Part shown: positions 1 to 8,012 of the stretch, piece after piece
How the letters are laid out: every line of letters starts with the position of its first letter
Numbering within the stretch: the first letter of the stretch is position 1
Assembly (NCBI GenBank): GCA_946401725.1
Contig: CAMIVE010000007.1
Location: 1 to 64,000, forward strand
Origin: an uncultured Bacteroidales bacterium
GTDB taxonomy: Bacteria; Bacteroidota; Bacteroidia; Bacteroidales; P3
Direction: 5' to 3'
DNA: 64,000 nt
Made by a program: the position numbers and the translations under genes
The notes under the pieces: generated by a model
Database searches by the model: none
Seen by the model: only the letters and a program-made list of their open reading frames with translations
Told to the model about the DNA's origin: nothing

Positions 1-30
1 AAAGGAGTTCCAAACGGGACTCCTTTTTTT
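1..30 (+). terminator. Rho-independent terminator of an upstream gene
   Basis: An 11-bp stem (positions 1-11 with 16-26, one G.U pair) and a 4-nt loop are followed by a run of T. It would end a plus-strand gene lying left of the window. The A-run on the left side means it could also work on the minus strand. Confidence 0.7.
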
Positions 31-56
31 ATGCCTATGGAAGGAAGGTGTGCTTT

Positions 57-91
57 TTTAAGAAAAACCCCTACGCGTAATCCGCAGGGGT
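57..91 (-). terminator. Rho-independent terminator of the DUF2147 gene
   Basis: On the minus strand positions 91-67 form a 9-bp stem (ACCCCTGCG with CGTAGGGGT, one G.T) and 7-nt loop followed by TTTTCTT. It lies about 40 nt downstream of the DUF2147 stop codon. Confidence 0.7.
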
Positions 92-133
92 ATTACGCTA
101 CTAGCAGATGCTGGCTGATATTGTACATTTTAT

Positions 134-589
134 TTATTTCTCTTTGGTCCAGTAGACGCTTTCGCTGATCCCGAATAGGGAACCCTTGATGCGGAGGCGG
201 CCGTCGGAGGAGAATTCGGCAGTCATGTTAGCCTTGATGCCGCGTTGCGGGTCGTATATCTTGGTGTCGTTCCAGCAGTGCTTCTTGTTGTTATATTTAA
301 GGCCAGAGAAAAGCACTATTCGGTCGGCGGGTTGTTTGCGCAGGCTCTTGTCGGGATTCTTACTGTCGAGTATCTTGTTGCCTTTGGCGTCCTTGTCGTG
401 TTCTATCCAGATGACCTGACCGCGGTAGGTGCCGTCAGTGAGTTTGACAATCTTTACTTTGAAGCGGTCGTTGCCCTGCTTTCCGCTGTAGGTCCCTACG
501 ATATTGTCGGCTTTGTCGTTGAGGGTGTTTTGGGCGATGATGGGGCTGACGCAGAGGAGGGTCAGCAGGAGGATGAGGATTCTTTTCAT
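134..589 (-). CDS. DUF2147 family secreted protein
   Basis: This 151-residue protein has a cleavable signal peptide (about residues 1-19, ending in a small-residue motif before Gln). The rest matches the DUF2147 pattern: an opening G-T-Y-S-G strand, a region rich in Lys/Asp, the 'GLKYNNKKHCWNDTKIYDPQRG' type segment near residues 98-115, and a final strand ending in W-T. DUF2147 proteins are small periplasmic or outer-membrane-associated beta proteins found widely in Bacteroidetes and Proteobacteria; their biochemical role is unknown. The gene appears monocistronic: a terminator lies on each side. No clear TAnnTTTG box was seen upstream. The family assignment is firm; no function can be given. 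Confidence 0.85.
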   Translation of the reverse strand: MKRILILLLTLLCVSPIIAQNTLNDKADNIVGTYSGKQGNDRFKVKIVKLTDGTYRGQVIWIEHDKDAKGNKILDSKNPDKSLRKQPADRIVLFSGLKYNNKKHCWNDTKIYDPQRGIKANMTAEFSSDGRLRIKGSLFGISESVYWTKEK

Positions 590-666
590 GGGCTAAGAAT
601 AATCAGGAAATATTAATTATCAATTATTTGTGGAAAAGTAGCTTTCCGCCCATTTGTTTATATGCA

Positions 667-701
667 AAAAAAAGAGGAACCGTGTGGGTTCCTCTTTTTT
701 T
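667..701 (-). terminator. Terminator of the small lipoprotein gene
   Basis: A 9-bp stem (673-681 with 687-695) is flanked by A-runs and T-runs on both sides, so it can act in both directions. It lies 20 nt downstream of the minus-strand lipoprotein gene and upstream of the DUF2147 gene. Confidence 0.75.
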
Positions 702-719
702 TTCGTTGAAAGAAATAAC

Positions 720-1151
720 TTATTTCTTCAGGGCTTTCAGACCTTCCTCAACGCCTTTCTTGGCAGCGTCTTTGGCAACTTCTTTACCTTTTTCAACGGC
801 TTTGTCTTTCACCTTGTTGGCGATGCATTTCTCAGCCTCAGCTTTGACAGCGGCTTTGAATTCAGCGTCGTTAGCATACTGAGCAAAGCTCTGGTCGATG
901 ACGGTGTTCACGCAGTTCAGAACATCACCGCAGTTGCAGATCTGCTGAGCGGCATCGTGGATAGCCTGTGCGCGAGCGTCCATGTCAACATTGTTGTCAT
1001 TGGTTTCAGTGGTAACGGTCAGTTCCTCGGTTTTGGGCTCGTTGTTCAGGGTGTCGCTCTTGAGAGTGTCGTTAGCCTCGGTGTTACCGCCACAGGAAGC
1101 CATAACTGCGCAAATCAGTGCGCTGGAAAAGAATAAAAATACTTTTTTCAT
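720..1151 (-). CDS. Small Lys/Glu/Ala-rich lipoprotein
   Basis: This 143-residue protein starts with a lipoprotein signal peptide; the lipobox (VMASC) places the lipidated Cys at residue 19. A Thr/Asn/Asp-rich linker (20-55) precedes an alpha-helical part containing a Cys pair (ICNCGDVLNC, about 70-80) and an alanine/lysine-rich amphipathic C-terminus (about 95-143). I do not recognise the family. The helical, charged C-terminus recalls small envelope tethers, but that is only an impression. The gene has its own promoter and terminator and stands alone. Confidence 0.75.
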   Translation of the reverse strand: MKKVFLFFSSALICAVMASCGGNTEANDTLKSDTLNNEPKTEELTVTTETNDNNVDMDARAQAIHDAAQQICNCGDVLNCVNTVIDQSFAQYANDAEFKAAVKAEAEKCIANKVKDKAVEKGKEVAKDAAKKGVEEGLKALKK

Positions 1152-1196
1152 TGGTTTTTAAGGATTTAAAAATTATTTTCTTGTAAATTGACGTTG

Positions 1197-1204
1197 CAAA
1201 ATTA
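1197..1204 (-). promoter_or_regulatory. Bacteroidetes -7 box (TAATTTTG) for the 143-residue lipoprotein
   Basis: The minus strand reads TAATTTTGCA, about 45 nt upstream of the start codon. It fits the Bacteroidetes TAnnTTTG consensus. No convincing -33 TTTG is visible. Confidence 0.55.
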
Positions 1205-1270
1205 CATAATAGTTTCTATTCGTTGTTTTTTTTATAATTGTTTAACATTTGGACTGGAAAACTGCAGGTT

Positions 1271-4081
1271 CTATTTTCTGACAATCTTTGCAGTCCGTCC
1301 ACCGCAACGTACCAAGTAGATGCCTCTGGCAGCCTCGCTCAGGTCGAGACTTACAACCTCTCCGTCGCTTGTTTTTTTGATGATTATTTGTCCCAGTGCG
1401 TTGTAAACAACCACCTCGTCGCCAGCCTTTACCGATACGTTGATCACTCCTTCGGTTGGGTTGGGGTATACCTTTAACGGTTGTGTCTCGATTGATTCGA
1501 TTCCGACTGTCGGTTCGAATTCGGCCATCAGCGTGTTGCTGTTTGTTAGTCCGCTGAGTGTCAGTGTTGTTACTTGATTGCTGTCGGTGCTGTATATGGA
1601 GGGTGATAGGGCCGCGCCATTTAGTGTCAGCCGTTTCAGTTGATAGCCGTTTAGCGGTTTGATGGTGAATGTTTTTGTCTCTCCGGGCGCCACAATACTG
1701 TACCCTCTGGGACTGATATTGCCGTTGGCGTCGCTTTGAGCCAACACCAAAGCCCCTTCGGTCAGCGTGATGTCATCAATGGCCACTTCTGTTTCATCTG
1801 TCCCGTATACGGAGAAACGTATGCGGCTGTAATCGCCGATATTCCCGAGATGCAGATAGACCTCGTTCCAGCGGGCCTGTCCGAAATGCCACTCGTATGT
1901 TTGTAGCGTTTCCCAGTCGTTCTCCACGCTTCTGTGTAATGCTACATTCATCTGGGTGCTTTCGTCGCATCCATCGCCCATCATGTAGCTGAATTTCATC
2001 ACTACGCCTTTGGGGGAGTCATATACAATCGGTGCGCTGTTTGCATTAATCCATCGCAAACCTTCTCCTGTCGAGTCGTTCGGTGTCCTCAGCACTTTGC
2101 TGCCGTCAACGCTGTCCACCGTCCAGGTGCCGCTCCAGCATTCAGGCAGTTCGCCCGATTCGGTGCTTTCGAAATCCTCGTAGGCCCATTCTCCTGTCTC
2201 GCAGTCCAGTGTCTTCGCCGTGGCTGTCACGCCGTTCGAATAGTGGTTCTGTCTCCAGTTTGAAAAGACTTTGAAATAATAGCGTTTGTTGCGTTCCAGT
2301 CCGTTGACGGCCGTTGTGGTGCCCGTACCGCGGTATACGACAACGCCGCCTCCATCCACGCTGTCTCCCACGTTGTAGGTGCCGCTAGGAACACCGAAAA
2401 CATCGGTTTCGCTCATCACTACCATCGTATTGTACCCGCCGTAGCGTTTCCAGCTTAAACCGATGATGTCATTCGACAATTCATCGGCCTGAACTGCTGT
2501 CGGCTCGGGTTGGGCATTCAGCAGGGTGAAATAGATGCATTTCTCTGCTGAGTTCTCCGAGATATTGTAAATCGGTTGCCCATTGGCCTGTTTCGACCAG
2601 GGACGGAACCAGGGTACACTGTTGTCTGTCAGCGAGTCGCGTCGGTTGTTTGATGCCGGGAATGCGGCATCGGTTCCGTTTACGGTACCATAGCTCGACG
2701 GCGATGCGTTGGGGAAGGTGTCGTTTGAGGAGGCCAGAATGTAGATATCCTGCGGATGAGAATAGTTGTGTACCCGACTTCCGTGGACGCTGGGTCCCAC
2801 ATGGTAGACAAGCATACCGTGACCAGGTACCATGCGGTCCCATTTGATCTTCTGACGGTTTTCTATTAAGAAGTAATCGCCTGGAGTTGATGTGTTTATC
2901 CGGTAAAAATCATTGTTGGTCTCGTCCACAGGATGCATCACGTAGGCACCTTCCTTGTTGTTCAGTGTGTCGCAGTCGGCCCAGTGGTAAATGTAAATCT
3001 TGGTGTAGGGGTTATGATGTGCGGGTGTCAGGCCGCCTTGGTTCCAGCTTCCGCCCGACATGATGTCCCATTTCCCCAGTCCGGGGTATTCTCCGCCGCT
3101 CGAACCGTAGTCGGTGTCGTAGTAGTCGGGTGCGCCGAACACATGTCCCAATTCGTGGCAAATCACACCGATATGGGTCATGTCGTTGCCTATGTGGCCC
3201 GACAGTTCAGGCGAGCACGAGTAGACATCCACCACCGTATTGTTGTAGGTCGGTGCGTCGAAAATATTCCATTTGTGTGACCAGATGCAGTCGGAACTGG
3301 CGCCGGCCTCTTCTCCGAATCCGGCGAAGATAATGTGCAGCCCGTCAATATAACCGTCCCCGTCGTTGTCATAATCTGAAAAATCCACGTATTTCGCTGC
3401 AGAATCCACTGCCTCGCGCGCAAAGTATTGGTATCCGTAGTCTGAATTCCCGTAAAAAGCCGTGTTTTCCACGCCGATGAAAGGGCCTACCACGTCGACA
3501 TGCAGCGAGAACAGCCCGTGGCTCACGTCGGTGTAATAGTCGCGTACACTCCCTGTGGCGCCGTTCAGCGAATAGTTCACCTGATTGAACAGCCGTTTGA
3601 AGTCCAGTATGCCGTATTGGAAATCTTTGTCGTTGAATCCGAACAATATTACCAGGAAATTCTTATCCCCCAGCACGTTGGTCATGGCTTTCGGACCCTT
3701 TTTGGCATCCTCCACATATTTCCATATATTCAGCATCGCTTCTATCTGGTTGTTGCTGAACCGCAGATGCTTGGGTGTGTCCTTCAGAAATCTTTTTACT
3801 GCTTCCGTCCGTTCTTGCTCGTCGCAAGCGAGGTATTCCGTGACCACCATGTCGCCTGACGCATCTTTTGTTGCAAAATACAGCGCTCCGTTGTCTCCGT
3901 GCAGCAAGCTGTATCCATCCTCTGTTTCGGCCCAGTGTACACGCTCGTCACCCATCAAGTAGATGGTTACCGTCACTTCGCTCTGTGGTTGCGTGAAGCG
4001 TATCTTTTCCGGATATGCCGGTACGGCGAACAGTTTGGCGGAACTTAACAATAACAGTCCCAGTAAAAAAAATCTTTTCAT
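1271..4081 (-). CDS. Secreted M6-family metalloprotease with T9SS sorting domain
   Basis: This 936-residue protein begins with a signal peptide (MKRFFLLGLLLL to about residue 20). The M6 (immune inhibitor A-like) peptidase domain carries the zinc motif HELGH at 309-313, followed by the family pattern V-F-G-A-P-D-Y-Y-D; the Glu is the likely catalytic base. After the peptidase come a fibronectin III-like region (about 535-630), a jelly-roll or adhesion-like module (about 640-780), a beta-rich repeat, and a C-terminal type A sorting domain of about 70 residues with the K-V-Y-P-N-P-T signature. It should be exported by Sec, moved across the outer membrane by the T9SS and either anchored or released. 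A paralogue lies at 36944-39616. Substrate unknown; probably protein degradation for nutrition. Confidence 0.92.
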   Translation of the reverse strand: MKRFFLLGLLLLSSAKLFAVPAYPEKIRFTQPQSEVTVTIYLMGDERVHWAETEDGYSLLHGDNGALYFATKDASGDMVVTEYLACDEQERTEAVKRFLKDTPKHLRFSNNQIEAMLNIWKYVEDAKKGPKAMTNVLGDKNFLVILFGFNDKDFQYGILDFKRLFNQVNYSLNGATGSVRDYYTDVSHGLFSLHVDVVGPFIGVENTAFYGNSDYGYQYFAREAVDSAAKYVDFSDYDNDGDGYIDGLHIIFAGFGEEAGASSDCIWSHKWNIFDAPTYNNTVVDVYSCSPELSGHIGNDMTHIGVICHELGHVFGAPDYYDTDYGSSGGEYPGLGKWDIMSGGSWNQGGLTPAHHNPYTKIYIYHWADCDTLNNKEGAYVMHPVDETNNDFYRINTSTPGDYFLIENRQKIKWDRMVPGHGMLVYHVGPSVHGSRVHNYSHPQDIYILASSNDTFPNASPSSYGTVNGTDAAFPASNNRRDSLTDNSVPWFRPWSKQANGQPIYNISENSAEKCIYFTLLNAQPEPTAVQADELSNDIIGLSWKRYGGYNTMVVMSETDVFGVPSGTYNVGDSVDGGGVVVYRGTGTTTAVNGLERNKRYYFKVFSNWRQNHYSNGVTATAKTLDCETGEWAYEDFESTESGELPECWSGTWTVDSVDGSKVLRTPNDSTGEGLRWINANSAPIVYDSPKGVVMKFSYMMGDGCDESTQMNVALHRSVENDWETLQTYEWHFGQARWNEVYLHLGNIGDYSRIRFSVYGTDETEVAIDDITLTEGALVLAQSDANGNISPRGYSIVAPGETKTFTIKPLNGYQLKRLTLNGAALSPSIYSTDSNQVTTLTLSGLTNSNTLMAEFEPTVGIESIETQPLKVYPNPTEGVINVSVKAGDEVVVYNALGQIIIKKTSDGEVVSLDLSEAARGIYLVRCGGRTAKIVRK

Positions 4082-4134
4082 TTATGGTTTCTTTAAAAAA
4101 AATAAAAAAGTCTATTCTCGGATGACATTCGGTA

Positions 4135-4917
4135 TTAAAGGAATGCCTTTTCTTCGTATTCCTCCACGCTGCAGTTCTCCACATTTGCGCCGCCGTCTGC
4201 ACCCCACGTGTATTTGATGTATGTCGGGTTGGCATTGCGGTACAGGTCTTTCTCATACTGCCTTAGCGCCTTGCTGATAGGCAGGTCCCGCAGCACATAG
4301 TCGTTCACTTTTTCGACGAGGAACGCTCGTTGTGACGTACCGTTGTCAAAGTCGAATTGTTTTGCAAAACTCTTGTCGCGTTTCATCACCACGGGGTCGC
4401 CTTTCAGGTTGGTGGGTATTTCCTTGACGGCCATCACCCAGGTATGCATCAGGTCGTGGTTGCTCTTGGTCGAGCGCAACTGGTATTCCAGAAAGGCTAT
4501 CCATTTCCCGTTTTCCTCTTTCCAACGGTGTAGCGTCACCACCAGAAGGGCGTCAATGCCGTATTCCTCCTGCAGTGTCTTCAGCGAACCGTTCTTCAGT
4601 TGTTTGTCGTTCAGCGAAAGGCTTTTCATGATTTCGTCTGTCGCCACGGTACCGATCACATAGTACCCTTTCCTGATCAGTGGTGCCGAAATGGTCTGGT
4701 ATAGGTAAGCCGTCGAAGTCTTCAGCTCGTTGTTGTAGTCCACATCCTTCGGATATTTCTCCACTTTCCGTTCTGCCTTGTCCACGATCGGAGCCACCAG
4801 TATCGTGGTTGGCTGTTCCGTGTAAATATCTTTGTATTGGTTGATTTTCTTTTCGCTGTCGCATCCTGCCGCTGTTACTGCCAGCAGTGCCAGCGTCAGC
4901 CATATACTTTTTTTCAT
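4135..4917 (-). CDS. DUF799 / GNA1162-family lipoprotein
   Basis: This 260-residue protein has a lipoprotein signal with lipobox (TAAGC, Cys at residue 19). The body matches DUF799 (GNA1162 of Neisseria): an early P-T-T-I-L-V-A-P-I strand, the S-T-A-Y-L-Y-Q-T-I-S-A-P-L segment (about 68-80) and a central 'GIDALLVVTLHRW' strand. In other bacteria this family is encoded next to a DUF4810 lipoprotein and a CsgG/HfaB-type outer-membrane pore, and a shared envelope or secretion role is presumed. Here the DUF4810 partner lies 47 nt upstream on the same strand, but no csgG-like gene is adjacent. The ten or so C-terminal residues are unusually acidic. Confidence 0.88.
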   Translation of the reverse strand: MKKSIWLTLALLAVTAAGCDSEKKINQYKDIYTEQPTTILVAPIVDKAERKVEKYPKDVDYNNELKTSTAYLYQTISAPLIRKGYYVIGTVATDEIMKSLSLNDKQLKNGSLKTLQEEYGIDALLVVTLHRWKEENGKWIAFLEYQLRSTKSNHDLMHTWVMAVKEIPTNLKGDPVVMKRDKSFAKQFDFDNGTSQRAFLVEKVNDYVLRDLPISKALRQYEKDLYRNANPTYIKYTWGADGGANVENCSVEEYEEKAFL

Positions 4918-4964
4918 TTTGCCGGTTCCTTTCTGCTATACTTTTCGTTATGAGTTCTTTGTGC

Positions 4965-5537
4965 TTATTCCTCTTCCGAGGTCTCTGCCGCTCCGGTTTC
5001 TTCCTCTGCTGGTTCCTCTTCAGCCGGGCTTTGCTCTTGTTCCTCTTCGGGAATTATCTTATCCAGCTCTTTGTTCTGTTTCTCAAGCACCGTCGAAGCA
5101 CGTTCTTCGGCTGCCTTTTTCGAGGCTTCGGACATGCCCTCGCTGTTGTCCATCGAGGCGCTCTCCGAGGTGATGCTGTTATTGTTCTGGTACTCGGGAA
5201 TGAGTTTGCGTTTCAGCTGCATGACATATGGGCGTGACGAAGGAAAAGCCTCCATCTCCTTGTTGAAGAAATTGTTGGCTTCTGCCCGTTTGCCTTGTTG
5301 CACCAGGGTTACGGCATAGTCGCTGTAAATACCGGGTTGTTTCATGCCCGTCTTGCGGCATTTGTTGATGTAGCTGCCGTAAGCCTTCGACAGGTTCTCC
5401 AGATTTTCGGGTGTCGGGTCTTTTTCGTAGGCCAGACGCACTGTGGGGTCAATCACTGCCTTGTTGCCTTTGCATGCCAGCATTGTTGACGCTACAACCG
5501 TTATCAAGGCCAGTTTCATGATGTTTTTTATCCTCAT
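4965..5537 (-). CDS. DUF4810-family lipoprotein
   Basis: This 190-residue protein has a lipobox (MLAC, Cys at residue 22). It matches DUF4810 in the central block: K-Q-P-G-I-Y-S-D-Y-A, then a TPR-like helix pair with Q-Q-G-K-R-A-E-A-N-N-F-F-N-K-E and F-P-S-S-R-P-Y-V (about 65-105). Unlike typical members it has a long, strongly acidic C-terminal tail (about 150-190, mostly Glu with Pro/Ala) that looks disordered. It pairs with the DUF799 gene downstream, and a TATCTTTGCA promoter lies about 120 nt upstream. The usual third gene, a CsgG-like pore, is missing from the neighbourhood. Confidence is good for family and for pairing; function is unknown. Confidence 0.85.
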   Translation of the reverse strand: MRIKNIMKLALITVVASTMLACKGNKAVIDPTVRLAYEKDPTPENLENLSKAYGSYINKCRKTGMKQPGIYSDYAVTLVQQGKRAEANNFFNKEMEAFPSSRPYVMQLKRKLIPEYQNNNSITSESASMDNSEGMSEASKKAAEERASTVLEKQNKELDKIIPEEEQEQSPAEEEPAEEETGAAETSEEE

Positions 5538-5656
5538 AACAAAATGTAAATTATATATATAATCAATAATATGTACGTATAACCGATTGTGTGTCTTTTT
5601 GTTAATGCATAATCTTCAACACTTCCCAATCGCTTGGCTGGGACTCAAACAATCTG

Positions 5657-5664
5657 CAAAGATA
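5657..5664 (-). promoter_or_regulatory. Promoter (-7 TATCTTTG) of the DUF4810-DUF799 operon
   Basis: The minus strand reads TATCTTTGCAG. Transcription would start near 5650, giving a leader of about 110 nt before the DUF4810 start codon. No clear -33 element. Confidence 0.6.
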
Positions 5665-5756
5665 CGAAAAAAAATCATTTCCCACTCTTTTTGCCTTAAG
5701 TAATAGTAAAAAAAGGTGAAATGATCCTGGAGATAAAAGGGAAGTGAAAGAGGGAG

Positions 5757-5803
5757 TAAAAAAGAAGGTCCTTAAGGTCTCTCATAGACCCTAAGGACCT
5801 TAA
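5757..5803 (-). terminator. Terminator of the ECF sigma / membrane CTD operon
   Basis: A 16-bp nearly perfect stem (5765-5780 with about 5785-5801, one G.T pair) is followed on the minus strand by CTTCTTTTTT. It sits about 25 nt past the stop codon at 5829. Confidence 0.8.
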
Positions 5804-5828
5804 AATCCTTAAAAAATAGTGTGTGCGC

Positions 5829-6707
5829 TTATCGGATCAGCGTTACAGTTCCTTTCTTGTGCTGCAGTCCTTTCACGGCATCGTTGATCTCAATCACATA
5901 CACGTAGGTACCCATGGGTTGTGCATGCCCTTTGGCGGTACCGTCCCATCCGGCGTTGATGTCACGGCTGTGGTACACCTGACGTCCGGTCCGTGAGTAG
6001 ATATAAATCTCGTAGGAAATGATGTTTGCCGTACTGTTGGGGAACACCTTAAACACTCTCACATCGTCGCTTGTCGGGTCGTCGGGCGAGAAAGCGTTCG
6101 GAATCCATACTACCAGGCTGTCGGTACCCGCCTTAGTTCGTTTTTGGCTAGTGGCTGCCGGCTTAGAAGCTTGGGCTTTGGGCTCGTTGGCTTTTTCCTT
6201 CACCGTTGCCGAAGGCAGTGTCCGTTCCATGGTTTGCTCCTGTTTGGGCGTTACTGTCGGCTCCTCGTGGCGCACGGTCGTCTTGGGTGTCGTGGCTACG
6301 GTTGCCGTTGGTTCGCTCTCTTTTGCTACGGTGTTGGTAACGGGGGTCTCGGTGACTGTCGTCGGTTCCGTCACTGTCGGCTCCGTCGCAGTAGGTGCCG
6401 GAGAGTTTTCGGTCATCGTCTTTGTGTCGTCGATCGTCGGGACGTTGATGTCGGCTGTCTGGTTGCGCATTGTCTGGGTCTCCGTCTGTGCTGTCAGGGT
6501 GCCTTTGTCTGTCGAGGGAGTATCCGTCGGACGCTGTAGCAGCAGGGTTGTCGCTACTGCTGCGACTGCGAGGACGGCCACGACGGCGCCCGCAGTTGCC
6601 ATCCGGTGACGGCGAGCCTTGAGATCCATCGTCTTGGAGATATGGTCCCAAACCCGTTCGTCGGGTTGTTTCTCATACTGTTCCAGTCTTTCTTTCAGTG
6701 AGTTCAT
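5829..6707 (-). CDS. Membrane-anchored protein with gliding-motility-type C-terminal domain; likely anti-sigma partner
   Basis: The 292 residues divide into a cytoplasmic N-terminus (1-36, charged, with a Q-P-D-E-R-V-W motif typical of short anti-sigma-like heads), one transmembrane helix (about 37-57), a long Thr/Pro/Glu/Val-rich low-complexity spacer (about 58-195) and a C-terminal domain (about 200-292) of the gliding-motility-associated / T9SS type B class (I-P-N-A-F-S-P-D-D, then Y-S-R-T-G-R-Q-V-Y, W-D-G-T, P-M-G-T-Y-V-Y). Its ATG overlaps the sigma factor stop codon by 4 nt (ATGA), so the two are translationally coupled. Position and topology suggest it holds the sigma factor at the membrane and presents the domain in the periplasm. 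That role is inference; no classical anti-sigma domain is recognised. Confidence 0.8.
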   Translation of the reverse strand: MNSLKERLEQYEKQPDERVWDHISKTMDLKARRHRMATAGAVVAVLAVAAVATTLLLQRPTDTPSTDKGTLTAQTETQTMRNQTADINVPTIDDTKTMTENSPAPTATEPTVTEPTTVTETPVTNTVAKESEPTATVATTPKTTVRHEEPTVTPKQEQTMERTLPSATVKEKANEPKAQASKPAATSQKRTKAGTDSLVVWIPNAFSPDDPTSDDVRVFKVFPNSTANIISYEIYIYSRTGRQVYHSRDINAGWDGTAKGHAQPMGTYVYVIEINDAVKGLQHKKGTVTLIR

Positions 6708-7267
6708 GATATCTGTTTTCTGTTTTTTTCTTCTAAAAGGGGTTTTAGCTTTTTGGCAAGCAACTTTCTTGCCCTGAATAGGTTCGAACGGACGGTCTCC
6801 TCTGAAATGTTGAGCATCTTCGCCACGGCTGTCCGTTCATACTCTTCCACTGCGCACAGATTGAACACAATCTGGTATTGGCGCGGCAATTCCGCTATTG
6901 CCGCCAGAATCAACTCTATGTCAATCATGTCATAGATCTCGGTACTCCCTTTGTGTTGGTCTGAAAGTACCTCGTCCATCTTTTCGTTGTTCATTACCGG
7001 CTGTTCACGCAGAAACGAGTTGATGGCCGTATGGATCATGATGGACTGTATCCATGTAGACAGCGATCGTACGTCTTTCAGTTTGTGCAGCGATTCGAAG
7101 ACCTTGATGAAACCGTCATGAAGCACATCTTCGGCAGCCGCTGTCCCCCGACAGTAACGCAGACAGACACCGTACATCCTACCCGCATACCGCTCATACA
7201 GCTCTTTGTATGCCCTCTGGTCCTTCTTCAGACACCGTGCCACCAGTTCTTCATCACTTTTTTTCAT
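6704..7267 (-). CDS. ECF-type RNA polymerase sigma factor
   Basis: This 187-residue protein has sigma-70 region 2 (about 20-85; V-L-H-D-G-F-I-K-V-F and L-S-T-W-I-Q-S-I-M, the core and -10 recognition helices) and region 4 (about 125-180; L-P-R-Q-Y-Q-I-V-F-N, then the helix-turn-helix I-S-E-E-T-V-R-S-N-L-F-R-A-R). No region 1 or 3 is present, as usual for the ECF class. The downstream gene overlaps by 4 nt and encodes the probable membrane anti-sigma partner. The trmO stop lies only 46 nt upstream, so the sigma gene may be read through from the comB-PAP2-trmO operon or have its own promoter in the gap. Target genes cannot be named. Confidence 0.93.
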   Translation of the reverse strand: MKKSDEELVARCLKKDQRAYKELYERYAGRMYGVCLRYCRGTAAAEDVLHDGFIKVFESLHKLKDVRSLSTWIQSIMIHTAINSFLREQPVMNNEKMDEVLSDQHKGSTEIYDMIDIELILAAIAELPRQYQIVFNLCAVEEYERTAVAKMLNISEETVRSNLFRARKLLAKKLKPLLEEKNRKQIS

Positions 7268-7313
7268 CGCTCCTATGTCACATTTGGACTACTTTTCGTT
7301 GCGTCAAACCGTG

Positions 7314-8009
7314 TTAAATAATGTTAAACGGGTTGGCCGACACAATCGTAATTGTTTCCTCCGAAATGCGGAACCGGATATCGTATTGGTCGAACCGCAT
7401 GCCGTATATGCGCTCTGTGTCGTGTTGGTACGAAGGTCTCGGGTCCTGTCGCAGCACCTCTTCCAGCGTCTCTTGCAGGTTTTCGGGTAACTTCTCCCGT
7501 TCGCCGGCTGTCCATTCCACTCGTAGCCCTTTGTTCGGTGCGGTCTCTGCAAATCCGCTTCGTGCCCCCGCATGGGCATCGCAGTAGGGGATATAGGGCT
7601 TGATGTCCACTATCGGCGTGCCGTCTTTCAGGTCGGCACCGCCTATATGCAGCAGCGGCCCTTCGTCGCTATGATTTGTTACCCCCAGCAGCCGCACCGA
7701 TGACAGACCCAGTCCGTTGGGACGGAAAGGCGACCGGGTGGCGAAGACACCCATCCGCCGGTTCCCGCCCAGACGTGGCGGCCGCACCGTCGGATGCCAT
7801 CCCTTCTCGTGGTTCTCCGAAAACTGCCAGATCAGCCACAAGTACTCGAAGTCCTCTATGCCTCTCAACGCCTCGGCATTGCGGTATTCGGGCTCGAAAA
7901 CAATGGTCGACGTTATCGACTCCACCAGATTGCTCTGTCGCGGTATGCCGAATTTCTCCCCGAAAGGGGAACGGATGTGTGCGATGGCTGTTATTTCGAA
8001 TTTTTCCAT
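7314..8009 (-). CDS. trmO: tRNA (N6-threonylcarbamoyladenosine37-N6)-methyltransferase TrmO
   Basis: This 231-residue protein matches the TrmO/TsaA (YaeB) family, which uses S-adenosylmethionine to methylate t6A37 in threonine tRNAs. Visible family signatures are I-A-H-I-R-S-P-F near residue 9, Q-F-S-E-N-H (about 62), the highly conserved G-V-F-A-T-R-S-P-F-R-P-N-G-L-G block (about 86-100) and L-K-D-G-T-P-I-V-D-I-K-P-Y-I-P-Y (about 126-141) near the end of the catalytic beta barrel. The length is normal. It lies 3 nt after the PAP2 stop codon and is therefore probably the third gene of a comB-PAP2-trmO operon. Confidence 0.93.
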   Translation of the reverse strand: MEKFEITAIAHIRSPFGEKFGIPRQSNLVESITSTIVFEPEYRNAEALRGIEDFEYLWLIWQFSENHEKGWHPTVRPPRLGGNRRMGVFATRSPFRPNGLGLSSVRLLGVTNHSDEGPLLHIGGADLKDGTPIVDIKPYIPYCDAHAGARSGFAETAPNKGLRVEWTAGEREKLPENLQETLEEVLRQDPRPSYQHDTERIYGMRFDQYDIRFRISEETITIVSANPFNII

Positions 8010-8012
8010 GGG

